From positions 124,001 to 188,000 of the forward strand of contig CAZFCE010000004.1 of assembly GCA_964517605.1 (NCBI GenBank): a stretch of 64,000 bases of DNA. The letters are read 5' to 3'. Within the stretch, counting starts at the first letter, position 1; every line of letters begins with the position of its first letter. Origin of the DNA: J095 sp964517605. GTDB taxonomy: Bacteria > Chloroflexota > Anaerolineae > 4572-78 > J111. Below, piece after piece: positions 1 to 8,719 of the stretch. Position numbers and translations under genes: made by a program. The notes below the pieces were generated by a model. That model was not told where the DNA came from. It made no database searches and was given only the letters and a program-made list of their open reading frames with translations.

Positions 1-48
1 TGGGTGTTCCGCGAACGCATCGGGCGGGAATCGGTTTTGGAATATTAA
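1..48 (+). CDS. cydB: C-terminal tail of a gene cut by the window edge, probably cydB (cytochrome bd oxidase subunit II)
   Basis: Only the last 15 codons and the TAA stop are inside the window. The peptide begins WVFRERI, which resembles the WVFR-K/R-RI tail that I recall from CydB proteins of actinobacterial type. The two genes that follow encode the CydDC exporter needed to assemble cytochrome bd, so a cydB tail here is sensible. A perfect 13-bp hairpin follows 14 bp after the stop. The identification rests on a very short stretch plus context and could be wrong. Confidence 0.45.
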   Translation, partial: WVFRERIGRESVLEY

Positions 49-61
49 TCCGTAACCCGGC

Positions 62-94
62 AGCCGGCCCACGAACAATGCTCGTGGGCCGGCT
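62..94 (+). terminator. Strong hairpin after the first gene
   Basis: Thirteen perfectly paired bases (62-74 with 82-94, arm AGCCGGCCCACGA) enclose a 7-nt loop. The hairpin starts 14 bp after the stop of the partial gene and is followed by a short T-containing stretch rather than a clean U-run. It probably separates that transcript from cydDC. Confidence 0.6.
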
Positions 95-347
95 CCGTTT
101 AATCTTTGCCAGTAGCCTAAAAAGCTGAGTTTTTTGACTGACCACCTGACACCTTACTGCAAATCCTTAACGCGAATAACCCAAATTGGACGAATATTAC
201 GAATTTTTTAAGGGATCTCATTACATTCGTGTTATTCGTTTTATTCGCGCCATTCGTGCAGATTTTTTTGAGTCTATCCGGCAATTCGCCAATTTAAGTT
301 ATTCGACCATTCGCGCCATCCACGTTTAATTTTTCAGGGAAGCCCTT
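95..347. other. AT-richer intergenic region with degenerate ATTCG repeats
   Basis: No ORF is convincing here. From about 165 to 325 the sequence contains many degenerate copies of ATTCG, in phrases such as GTTATTCG, TTATTCGCGCCATTCG and GACCATTCGCGCCATCC. This looks like a small degenerate repeat cluster. The promoter of cydDC must lie in this stretch, but I cannot assign it confidently. Confidence 0.4.
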
Positions 348-2066
348 TTGAACAAACAACTCATGCGCCGGGCTAAACTGGCGCAGGTGGCATTAATCCT
401 CACCATCAGCCTGAGCGTGCTAACCGGCGGCGTCATTGTGGCGCAGGCGTTTTTTCTCAGCCGGATCATCAACCGGGTTTTTTTACAGGGCCAAACGCTG
501 GCCCAGGTACAGGGCCTGGTGTTGCTGCTGGCGGCTCTCGGTTTGGCCCGCGCCGCCGGCGTTTGGCTCAACCAGATTGCGGCGCAGCGAGTTGCCAGCG
601 CGGTTAAAAATGATTTCCGCCAGCGGTTGGCCGCGCATTTGCTGGCGCTGGGGCCGGCCTACACCCACGGCGAGCGCAGCGGCGAACTGGCCTCAACCAT
701 TGGCGCGGGCGTTGAGGCGCTGGACGCCTATTTTAGCCAGTACTTGCCCCAACTGGTCACGGCGGTGCTGCTGCCGCTCCTCATTTTAGTGATTGTTTTC
801 CCGCTGGATGTAACCTCCGGGCTGGTGCTGCTGTTCACCGCGCCGCTCATCCCCCTGTTTATGGCGCTGATTGGCAGCCACACCAAAACCCTCACCCAGC
901 GCCAGTGGACAACCCTCAGCCGCATGAGCGCCCACTTTCTTGACGTGCTGCAAGGGCTAACCACGCTCAAAATGATGGGCCGCAGCCGTGAGCAAACCCA
1001 AACCATCGCCCTTATCAGCGATAGTTTTCGCCGCACCACTATGGGCGTGCTGCGCTTTGCATTTTTATCGGCGTTAACGCTGGAACTGCTGGCCACGCTC
1101 AGCACCGCCATTGTCGCCGTAGAAATTGGGCTGCGCCTGTTGTATGGCCGCCTTGAATTTGAGCCGGCCTTTTTTATTTTGGTATTGGCCCCGGAGTTTT
1201 ACCTGCCGCTGCGCCAGTTGGGAGCGCGTTTTCACGCGGCCACAATTGGGATTACCGCCGCTCACCGCATTTTTGAAATTTTAGATGCCGTTCCGGCGCT
1301 GCCAACGCCGGTATCCGGAAACATCGCGCCCCCGGCGGCCATCCATTTTAACCAGGTGCATTACAGCTACAACGATGGCCGGCGCCCGGCCCTGCGCGGC
1401 GTTTCGTTTAGTCTGCTGGCCGGCCAAAAAGTGGCGCTGGTTGGCCCCAGCGGCGCGGGTAAAAGCACCATCGCCCACCTGCTGCTGCGCTTCATTGAGC
1501 CGGCGCAGGGCGGCATTCTGGTTGATGGCCGGCCGTTGGGCCAACTCAACCCGGCGGATTGGCGCGCTCACCTGGCCTGGGTGCCGCAGTTGCCCTACCT
1601 GTTTCACGCCTCGGTGGCCGATAACATCCGGCTGGCCCGCCCGGAGGCTACCCCCGCCGAAATTGCCGCCGCCGCCCGGCAGGCTCACGCCGCTGCTTTT
1701 ATCGAGGCGCTGCCGCAGGGGTACAACACGCTGGTGGGCGAGCGGGGCGCGCGCCTGAGCGGCGGGCAGGCGCAGCGGCTTGCGCTGACCCGCGCTTTTC
1801 TCAAGGATGCGCCGCTGCTCATTTTGGATGAAGCCACCGCCCACCTTGACCCCGAACACGAAAGCCAGCTTCAGGCGGCCATTGAGCGGCTGCTGGCGGG
1901 CCGAACCGCGCTGATTATTGCTCATCGCCTGAATACCGTGGCTACCGCCGATAAAATTTTGGTGCTGGATCACGGCCAGATTGTCCAGAGTGGCCGCCAC
2001 CAAACGCTGCTCAGCCAGCCCGGTTTGTACCAACGGCTGCTGGCCGCTTACCAGGGGGTTGGTTGA
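348..2066 (+). CDS. cydD: CydD, thiol reductant ABC exporter subunit
   Basis: One half of the heterodimeric inner-membrane ABC exporter CydDC, which exports cysteine/glutathione-type reductants and is needed to assemble cytochrome bd. The 572-residue protein has the usual layout: six membrane helices in residues 1-310, then an ATPase domain with Walker A GPSGAGKS near residue 366, the signature LSGGQAQR near 470 and Walker B LLILDEA near 490. The length is typical. The TTG start at 348 has an AGGGA ribosome site 7 bp upstream. An ATG six codons in is an alternative start. The stop overlaps the ATG of cydC by one base (TGATG), so the two are translationally coupled. CydD rather than CydC is inferred from gene order and the generic CydD-like N-terminus. 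Confidence 0.85.
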   Translation: MNKQLMRRAKLAQVALILTISLSVLTGGVIVAQAFFLSRIINRVFLQGQTLAQVQGLVLLLAALGLARAAGVWLNQIAAQRVASAVKNDFRQRLAAHLLALGPAYTHGERSGELASTIGAGVEALDAYFSQYLPQLVTAVLLPLLILVIVFPLDVTSGLVLLFTAPLIPLFMALIGSHTKTLTQRQWTTLSRMSAHFLDVLQGLTTLKMMGRSREQTQTIALISDSFRRTTMGVLRFAFLSALTLELLATLSTAIVAVEIGLRLLYGRLEFEPAFFILVLAPEFYLPLRQLGARFHAATIGITAAHRIFEILDAVPALPTPVSGNIAPPAAIHFNQVHYSYNDGRRPALRGVSFSLLAGQKVALVGPSGAGKSTIAHLLLRFIEPAQGGILVDGRPLGQLNPADWRAHLAWVPQLPYLFHASVADNIRLARPEATPAEIAAAARQAHAAAFIEALPQGYNTLVGERGARLSGGQAQRLALTRAFLKDAPLLILDEATAHLDPEHESQLQAAIERLLAGRTALIIAHRLNTVATADKILVLDHGQIVQSGRHQTLLSQPGLYQRLLAAYQGVG

Positions 2067-3787
2067 TGGCTACCTTTCGCCGCCTGTTTGCCCTGATTTT
2101 GCCCTTTAAAGGCTGGATGGCGCTGGCCACGCTGCTGGGGCTGGCCACCATTGGCAGCAGCATTGGGCTGATGGCCACCTCGGCCTATATTATTTCGGCG
2201 GCGGCGCTGCATCCGTCCATTGCCGCCTTGCAGGTGGCCATTGTGGGCGTGCGCTTTTTTGGCCTGTCGCGTGGCGTTTTTCGGTATCTGGAACGGTACG
2301 TGGCCCACCAGGTAACGTTCCGGCTGCTGGCCCGGCTGCGGGTGTGGTTTTACGCCGCCATCGAGCCGCTGGCCCCGGCCCGGCTGCTGCACTATCGCAG
2401 CGGCGATTTGTTCAGCCGGATTGTGGCCGACATTGAAAGCCTGGAGCATTTTTATTTGCGGGTGCTGGCTCCGCCGCTGGTGGCCGGGTTGGTCATCCTG
2501 TTGATGACGCCGTTTATGGCCGCGTTTGATCTGCGGCTGGCGGCGGTAACGCTGTTGTTTTTGCTGTTGGCCGGGGTGGGGCTGCCACTGCTAACTCACC
2601 GGTTAAGCCAGGGCTGGGGCCGCCGGCTGGTGGCCGCCCGCGCCGATCTCAACGTGGCGGCGCTCGATACGGTGCAGGGTTGCGCCGATTTGCTCATGGC
2701 CGGGCAGGCGCAGCGCCAGCCGGCGCAGGTTGAGCACCTGAGCCGCCACCTGTGCCGCATTCAGGAGCGTTTGGCCTGGCTAACCGGGCTGCACAGCGCC
2801 GGGGCGGGGCTGCTGACCAACTGGGCCACGCTGGCCGTTTTGCTGCTGGCCATCCCGCTGGTTAACCGGGGCCAACTGCCGGGGGTGTACCTGGCGGTGC
2901 TGGCGCTGGCCGTGGCCGCCAGCTTTGAGGCGGTCATCCCTTTGCCGGAGGCGTTGCAACACCTGGATAGCAGCCTGGCCGCCGCCCGCCGCCTGTTTGA
3001 GTTAATTGATGCCTCGCCCGCCGTTACCGCGCCGGCTCAACCGGCATCGCCGCCCGCGCATTTTGGGCTGGCGGTGAACAACCTTTCCTTCCGTTACCAG
3101 CCCGCCGAGCCGGAGGTTTTGAGCAACATCAGCTTTACCCTGGCTCCCGGCCAACGGCTGGCGCTGGTGGGGCCAAGCGGCGCGGGTAAATCGAGTTTGG
3201 TCAATGTGTTGTTGCGGTTTTGGGATTATCAGGCCGGGGTAATTGAATTGGGCGGGCGCGATTTGCGCAGCTACCACCCGGACGACGTGCGGCGTTTTAT
3301 CAGCGTGGTGTCGCAGCAAACGCACCTGTTTAACGGCACCATTGTGGATAATTTGCGGCTGGCCCGGCCCGATGCCAGCGAAGCCGATTTGGTTTGGGCG
3401 GCGCAGCAGGCTCATCTGCACCCGTTTGTGCAAACCCTGCCGGACGGCTACCGCACCTGGATTGGCGAGCAGGGGTTGCTGCTCAGCGGCGGCGAGCGCC
3501 AGCGCCTGGCCATTGCCCGCGCTCTGCTCCGCGATGCGCCCATTTTAATTTTAGATGAAGCCACCGCCCAGCTTGACCCGCTGGTTGAGGCGGAAGTAAT
3601 GCAGGCCGTGCAACGCCTGATGGCGGGCCGAACCACGCTGTTTATTACCCACCGGCTGGTTGGCCTGGAAACAATGGACGAAATTTTGGTATTGCAGGCG
3701 GGCCGGGTGGTTGAGCGCGGCCTTCACCACGAGTTGATGCAGGCCGGCGGCCTTTACTATCGGCTGGCGACCGGGTTTAACGATTAA
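2066..3787 (+). CDS. cydC: CydC, thiol reductant ABC exporter subunit
   Basis: Second half of the CydDC exporter. The 573-residue protein has an N-terminal membrane domain whose early LMATSAYIISAAAL segment is typical of CydC, then an ATPase domain with GPSGAGKS near residue 368, LLSGGERQR near 472 and ILILDEATAQLD near 492. I chose the ATG at 2066, which overlaps the cydD stop. A TTG one codon upstream is also possible. The gene ends 12 bp before the convergent kinase gene, with no obvious terminator between them. Confidence 0.87.
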   Translation: MATFRRLFALILPFKGWMALATLLGLATIGSSIGLMATSAYIISAAALHPSIAALQVAIVGVRFFGLSRGVFRYLERYVAHQVTFRLLARLRVWFYAAIEPLAPARLLHYRSGDLFSRIVADIESLEHFYLRVLAPPLVAGLVILLMTPFMAAFDLRLAAVTLLFLLLAGVGLPLLTHRLSQGWGRRLVAARADLNVAALDTVQGCADLLMAGQAQRQPAQVEHLSRHLCRIQERLAWLTGLHSAGAGLLTNWATLAVLLLAIPLVNRGQLPGVYLAVLALAVAASFEAVIPLPEALQHLDSSLAAARRLFELIDASPAVTAPAQPASPPAHFGLAVNNLSFRYQPAEPEVLSNISFTLAPGQRLALVGPSGAGKSSLVNVLLRFWDYQAGVIELGGRDLRSYHPDDVRRFISVVSQQTHLFNGTIVDNLRLARPDASEADLVWAAQQAHLHPFVQTLPDGYRTWIGEQGLLLSGGERQRLAIARALLRDAPILILDEATAQLDPLVEAEVMQAVQRLMAGRTTLFITHRLVGLETMDEILVLQAGRVVERGLHHELMQAGGLYYRLATGFND

Positions 3788-3799
3788 CCACCGCCGGCC

Positions 3800-5962
3800 T
3801 TACCGTGGCGACCAGGCCGGATCCCCGTCAAACGCCGGGTTGTTAGTCAGGTTAATCTTGCCGCTGCCATCAATATTGCTGATGGCAATTTCAGCTTTGA
3901 AGGCCAGTGTTCCATCGCTAAAAGTGCGACACCTGCCATTGGGGGAAGCGCGGTTGGAATCCCAGAAATTAATAATTGCTTGATTTACCTCGGTCAAACC
4001 GCTGCCGTCGGGGTTCATTGCATAGGTTTTTGATTTGCCGGTACGGTTGGATCTGAAACCAATTTGAGCGCCATCCGGCGACCAGTAGGCCGCCCAATTA
4101 TCAGCCGAGTTATGGGTCAGATTAACCTGCCCGCTACCATCGGCGTTCATTACGTAAATGTCGGCGTTGTCATCGTAATTTAATTTGCCATCCCCATTGG
4201 TGTCTTTTGTTACCCGTAAAAAAACAATGCGCCGGCCATCGGGCGACCAGACCGGAGTACTGTTATAGCCCGTATGGTTGGTCAAGTTAATCTGGTTGCT
4301 GCCATCGGCTTTCATAACATAAACATCAACCAGGTCATTTTTGTAATCAAAGTGGCCATCTCCATCGGTATCTTCTGTAATTCGGTTAAAGGCAATCCGG
4401 CTACCATCCGGCGACCAGACAGGTTCGGCATCCAAGCCCGGATAATTGGTTAGTCTGGTTTGTTCGCTGCCATCAGCCTTCATCACATAGATTTCCCGGT
4501 TGTCATCACGGTCAGAATCAAAGGCGATCCGGGTTCCATCCGGCGACCAAACAGGTGAAGATTCGTATACCTGGTTATTGGTGAGTCGAACCACGCTGCT
4601 GCCATCCGAGTTCATTACGTAAATATTGCTGTAGTAGCTACCATCGCGGTCAGATGTAAAAGCAATCCGGCCCCCACCGCAGTTGCCCGGCGGAACACCG
4701 CTGATTGGGGGCGGGGCTGCGGCGATTGTAGTTGTGGGGGTGTCAGTAGGTGGGGCCGGGGTGCTGGTGGCGGTTGGCGTAGTGGTTGCGGTTGGCGTGG
4801 GGGTATGGGTACGGGTGGTGGCCGGCGTGGCTGTGGCCGTAGGGGTTGAGGTAGAAGTGGAAACCGCGGTAAAGGTGGCTGTGGGCGTTTTGGCGGCGGC
4901 CATAACGGGTTGGGGTGAGGGCGTGGGAGGGCGCGCCGCGCTGCCGTTGAAATAGGTTATCCCCAAAAAGATGCCGGCCAGCGCCGCGACCAGCAGCCCG
5001 GCAACAAGCCATCGCCGGCGGGTGGGCGCGGCAGTTGCCGGTTGCGAGCGGGCCGTGACTGCGGCCACCGCCGCCGGACGGGTGGGTTCCTCCGGCTCCG
5101 GCGGGATGGCCGGTGGTGGCGGGGCGGGGCTGGGCCGGGCGGCGGCTGCGGTGGCTAGCGCCGCCAGCGCCGTTGCCAGTTGCCCGGTGGTGGCAAAGCG
5201 ATCTGCCGGTTTTTTGGCCAGCGCCCGCTGGATGAGCGCGTCGCAGCCGGCGGGCAAATCCGGTCGCACCGCCAGAATATCCGGCACCGGCTCGGTAACG
5301 TGTTTAAACATCAATTTTAGCGGGGTATCGGCCTGGTAGGGCACCTGCCCGGTTAACATCTGAAAAACAATCACTCCCAGCGCGTAACCGTCGCTGCGGC
5401 CATCCAGCGCCTCGTCGCCGTGAACCTGTTCCGGACTCATATAGGCCGGCGTGCCCACCAGCCCTTGCGCGCCGGTGAGGGTGTGGCTGCCTTCGGCCAG
5501 CCGGGCAATGCCAAAATCGGCCAGGTAGGCCGCGCCGTATTGGTCAAACAGGATGTTGCCGGGTTTCAAATCTCGGTGGATAATGCCCTGGGCGTGGGCC
5601 TGATCCAGCGCGGTTGCTATCCGCCGGGTAATGGCCGCGGTTTCGGGCAGAGGGAGCGGCCCACTTTTGAGCCGGTCGGTCAGCGCCCCGCCAGTCATTA
5701 ACTGCATCACCAAAAAGGGCTGGTCGTCGTGTTCGCCAAAATCGTAAAGGGGAACGATAAAGGGGTGTTCCAGAGCGGCCACAATTTCGGCCTCGCGCTG
5801 AAAGCGGGCGCGAAACTGCGGGTCAAAGGTAAACTGGCGGGGCAACATTTTAATGGCCACCGGCCGTTTGATAAAGGTGTCGCGGGCCAGGTAAACCACG
5901 GCCATGCCGCCCCGGCCCAATTCCTGCTCAATTTGATAGCGACCAATGGTGTGTGGCGTCAT
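3800..5962 (-). CDS. Transmembrane Ser/Thr kinase with TolB-like beta-propeller ectodomain
   Basis: A Hanks-type kinase that should sense outside the membrane and phosphorylate proteins inside. The kinase domain covers residues about 8-265: glycine loop GRGGMAVV, catalytic loop HRDLKPGN, ADFGIAR, and GTPAYMSPEQ in the activation segment. A Pro-rich juxtamembrane stretch leads to one membrane helix (about 319-340). A Pro/Thr linker follows, then PD40/TolB-type propeller repeats from about 430 to the end, each with a YVMNADGS...LT...WSPDG pattern. Two blades carry acidic DTDGDG and DTNGDG loops. The ATG at 5962 is preferred to the GTG one codon upstream. The gene starts 14 bp after its paralogue ends, so the two are probably co-transcribed. 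The extracellular ligand is unknown. Confidence 0.88.
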   Translation of the reverse strand: MTPHTIGRYQIEQELGRGGMAVVYLARDTFIKRPVAIKMLPRQFTFDPQFRARFQREAEIVAALEHPFIVPLYDFGEHDDQPFLVMQLMTGGALTDRLKSGPLPLPETAAITRRIATALDQAHAQGIIHRDLKPGNILFDQYGAAYLADFGIARLAEGSHTLTGAQGLVGTPAYMSPEQVHGDEALDGRSDGYALGVIVFQMLTGQVPYQADTPLKLMFKHVTEPVPDILAVRPDLPAGCDALIQRALAKKPADRFATTGQLATALAALATAAAARPSPAPPPPAIPPEPEEPTRPAAVAAVTARSQPATAAPTRRRWLVAGLLVAALAGIFLGITYFNGSAARPPTPSPQPVMAAAKTPTATFTAVSTSTSTPTATATPATTRTHTPTPTATTTPTATSTPAPPTDTPTTTIAAAPPPISGVPPGNCGGGRIAFTSDRDGSYYSNIYVMNSDGSSVVRLTNNQVYESSPVWSPDGTRIAFDSDRDDNREIYVMKADGSEQTRLTNYPGLDAEPVWSPDGSRIAFNRITEDTDGDGHFDYKNDLVDVYVMKADGSNQINLTNHTGYNSTPVWSPDGRRIVFLRVTKDTNGDGKLNYDDNADIYVMNADGSGQVNLTHNSADNWAAYWSPDGAQIGFRSNRTGKSKTYAMNPDGSGLTEVNQAIINFWDSNRASPNGRCRTFSDGTLAFKAEIAISNIDGSGKINLTNNPAFDGDPAWSPR

Positions 5963-5976
5963 CACTCACTCGCTTT

Positions 5977-8412
5977 TCATCGCGGCGACCAGACCGGATT
6001 CCCATCAAACGCCGGGTTGTTAGTCAGGTTAACCAGGCCGCTGCCATCGGCGTTTGCCGTGTATATTTCAAAATTACCTTCGTGTTTAGATGTAAAAATG
6101 ATGCGGCTTCCATCCGGCGACCAGCCGAGTTGGTAAGCATTATTCAGGTTGCTCACCAGATAAGTTCTGCCGGTTCCGTCGGCGTTAAATCTGGATATCT
6201 CACTACCCATCACGTAAAGGAAGTATTTACCATCGGGCGAGCGGGTTTGCCACAGCCAATACTGCTGTTCCTCTATTTCAACCGCGTTGCTGCCATCGGC
6301 GTTTATCACCCAGTAAGAGTGGCTTTGGTTAGAATGAAATGCAATCCGGGTGCCATCCGGCGACCAGATTGGCCCATAGTTTTCGGCCAGGTTGTGGGTT
6401 AGATTAGCTTGGCCACTGCCGTCAGCATTTATTACGTAGACATCGGCGGCATCACCACTATCCACAAAACTGTCTCCATTGGTGTTTTGTGTCGCCTGAA
6501 TAAACGCAATTCGTCGCCCGTCCGGGGACCAAGCCGGATTATCATCATACCCCGGGCTGTAGGTCAGGTTAACCTGGCCACTGCCATCGGCGTTCATGAT
6601 ATAGATTTCTGAACTATTATAATTTTCACCTCTTCGCACAAAAGCAATCCGCGTGCCATCCGGCGACCAGGCCGGGGCATAATCGCCCCATTCATAATTA
6701 GTAAGGCGGGTTACGCCGCTGCCATCGGGGTTCATTACATAAATATTGTTGTAGCCATCCCGGTATGAGACAAAAGCAATCCGGCCCGCGCTGGTACCGG
6801 AGGCCGGCGGCGGCGCGCTTGTGGCCGTGGCGGTTGCCGCCGGAATGGGCGAGGGCGGCGGCGTTGTGGGGGTAGGCGGCGGCATTACCGTTACCACCGC
6901 TACCACCGCCGCGTTGCCGTTAAGCCGGGCCAGTTTGGCCAGCACCCAGCCGGTTGGGTTGGCTGCCGTTGGATAATTAATTTGCAGCCAGTCACCGGCG
7001 GCGGTGCGGCCAATGATTACGGCGGTGGCCTGGGCCTGCGCCTGCCCCATGACCGGGTAATCTGTGCCCGGCCCGGCCCGCACGTTCAGGGTTTGCGTAA
7101 AGACGAGCGTTGCTGCCTCTGGCGTGGGCGTGCCGGTGGAAGTGCCGGCAGGCGAGGCGGTGGGCGTTGGCGACGGGAGTTCGGTTGGGCGGGGCGTCAT
7201 GGCCGGCGTGTCGCTGATAACCGCCGGGGCCGGCGGGCGGGCGGTTGGGGGGGTGGTCGCGGTTGGCAAAGCCGTGGCGGGAGCGGCGGCCATCCGGCCG
7301 GTGGAGGTTGCCTCCGGCGCGGGCGGGCGGCTGCCGGCGGTTGCCCAGAATATTGCCCCCAGCAGCACAATAACCCCAACCGCCAGCAGCCCGGCAATGC
7401 CTTCCCCCGCCCGGTTGCGGCGAATTGGCGGCAGGGCCGGGGCGACCGGAGTTACCACGGTGGGGGTGGTGTTGGCCGGGGGCGGGGCGGTTTTTGCCGG
7501 AGTGGGCGATTCTACGGTTGGATCAACTGGCGGCAAGTTACCCGCCGGACTCGGTGGTGGCAGCGGGCTGGCCACCGGCATTGGTAACTCTGTTGTGTGG
7601 CGGGCAATTGCCGCCAGCGCCGTTGCCAGTTGCCCGGCGGTGGCAAAGCGATCTGCCGGTTTTTTGGCCAGCGCCCGCGCCATCACTTCGGCGCAGGCGG
7701 CGGGCAAATCCGGTCGCACCGTCAGAATATCCGGCACCGGCTCGGTAACGTGTTTAAACATCAATTTTAGCGGGGTGTCGGCCTGGTACGGCGTTTGGCC
7801 GGTTAACATTTGAAACGCAATCACCCCCAGCGCGTAGCCGTCGCTACGGCCATCCAGCCCGGTTTCGCCAGAGGCTTGCTCCGGACTCATGTAGGCCGGC
7901 GTGCCCACCACTCCGGCGGTGCCGGTGAGGGTGTGGTGGCTTTCTGACAGCCGGGCAATGCCAAAATCGGCCAAAAACGCCTCGCCGTACTGGTCAAACA
8001 GAATATTGCCGGGTTTCAAATCGCGGTGGATGACGCCCTGGGCGTGGGCGCGGTCAAGGGCGGCGCTCACGCGCTCCAGAATGGCGGCGGTTTCGGTTAG
8101 TGGCAGCGGGCCGGTTTTCAGCCGCCCGGCCAGCGACCCGCCCGGCATCAGCCGCATCACCAAAAAGGGCTGGTCATCGTGTTCGCCAAAATCGTAAATG
8201 GGCACAATAAAGGGGTGTTCCAGCGCGGCAATAATTTCGGCCTCACGCTGAAACCGCTCCCTAAACTGCGGGTCAAAGGTAAACTGGCGGGGCAAAACCT
8301 TAATGGCTACCCGGCGTTTAATGGCGGGGTCTTGGGCCAGGTACACCACGGCCATGCCGCCCCGGCCTAATTCCTGTTCAATTTGATAGCGTCCAATGGT
8401 TAGGTTGGCCAT
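5977..8412 (-). CDS. Transmembrane Ser/Thr kinase with SH3-like and TolB-like propeller domains
   Basis: A close paralogue of the downstream kinase; the N-terminal 270 residues are nearly interchangeable, which points to tandem duplication. Kinase motifs are GRGGMAVV, HRDLKPGN, ADFGIAR and GTPAYMSPEQ. One membrane helix lies near 338-360. Outside the membrane there is a bacterial SH3-like domain at about 440-500 (LNVRAGPGTDYPV), a Pro/Thr linker, and propeller repeats from 541 to 811. One blade carries an NTNGDSFVDSGD loop resembling a degenerate calcium loop. The SH3-like domain is absent from the paralogue and suggests binding of peptidoglycan or another wall ligand; that is inference. It is the first gene of the pair and lies back to back with a PP2C phosphatase gene. 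Confidence 0.9.
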   Translation of the reverse strand: MANLTIGRYQIEQELGRGGMAVVYLAQDPAIKRRVAIKVLPRQFTFDPQFRERFQREAEIIAALEHPFIVPIYDFGEHDDQPFLVMRLMPGGSLAGRLKTGPLPLTETAAILERVSAALDRAHAQGVIHRDLKPGNILFDQYGEAFLADFGIARLSESHHTLTGTAGVVGTPAYMSPEQASGETGLDGRSDGYALGVIAFQMLTGQTPYQADTPLKLMFKHVTEPVPDILTVRPDLPAACAEVMARALAKKPADRFATAGQLATALAAIARHTTELPMPVASPLPPPSPAGNLPPVDPTVESPTPAKTAPPPANTTPTVVTPVAPALPPIRRNRAGEGIAGLLAVGVIVLLGAIFWATAGSRPPAPEATSTGRMAAAPATALPTATTPPTARPPAPAVISDTPAMTPRPTELPSPTPTASPAGTSTGTPTPEAATLVFTQTLNVRAGPGTDYPVMGQAQAQATAVIIGRTAAGDWLQINYPTAANPTGWVLAKLARLNGNAAVVAVVTVMPPPTPTTPPPSPIPAATATATSAPPPASGTSAGRIAFVSYRDGYNNIYVMNPDGSGVTRLTNYEWGDYAPAWSPDGTRIAFVRRGENYNSSEIYIMNADGSGQVNLTYSPGYDDNPAWSPDGRRIAFIQATQNTNGDSFVDSGDAADVYVINADGSGQANLTHNLAENYGPIWSPDGTRIAFHSNQSHSYWVINADGSNAVEIEEQQYWLWQTRSPDGKYFLYVMGSEISRFNADGTGRTYLVSNLNNAYQLGWSPDGSRIIFTSKHEGNFEIYTANADGSGLVNLTNNPAFDGNPVWSPR

Positions 8413-8719
8413 AACTCAAGGCGGGCCAAACCCGGCTGGCGGTGTTCGGCCTTTAATTTGGATTGATAATTTGGCTGGAAATCTGGCGAATTGCAACGCT
8501 TATATTACCACAACCACCCCGGCGGCGCATGTATCAAATGTCACTTTTTTGGCGTGAGGAATATCATCAGGCTGGTTAAAGGCGGAAAAATAAGTTTTAG
8601 GTTTAAAGTCATTGCCATCAGCCGTTACCGGTGATATACTTGTTTCTAGTTACTTTCCATAAAAACAACCGTCTGGCTACTCATCATTGGTGATGAAATT
8701 TTTTGATAGGGAACTTTAG
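8413..8719. other. Divergent intergenic region between kinase pair and PP2C
   Basis: There is no gene in this 307-bp stretch. It must hold the promoters of the leftward kinase operon and of the rightward phosphatase gene. The rightward promoter is listed separately. I see no clear leftward promoter, strong inverted repeat or riboswitch. Confidence 0.5.
8612..8640 (+). promoter_or_regulatory. Sigma70-type promoter of the PP2C gene
   Basis: TTGCCA at 8612-8617 and TATACT at 8635-8640 are separated by 17 bp, a good match to the housekeeping consensus. The start codon lies 80 bp downstream of the -10. Confidence 0.6.

Noticed and set aside
4683..4955. Rightward ORF of Val/Gly-rich low complexity opposite the kinase linker
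   Set aside because: It is the antisense reading of the Pro/Thr-rich linker of the kinase; no ribosome site and no family resemblance.
6982..7813. Long rightward ORFs antisense to the second kinase
   Set aside because: Gly/Arg/Ala-rich shadows of a GC-rich coding strand; they overlap a well-supported kinase gene.
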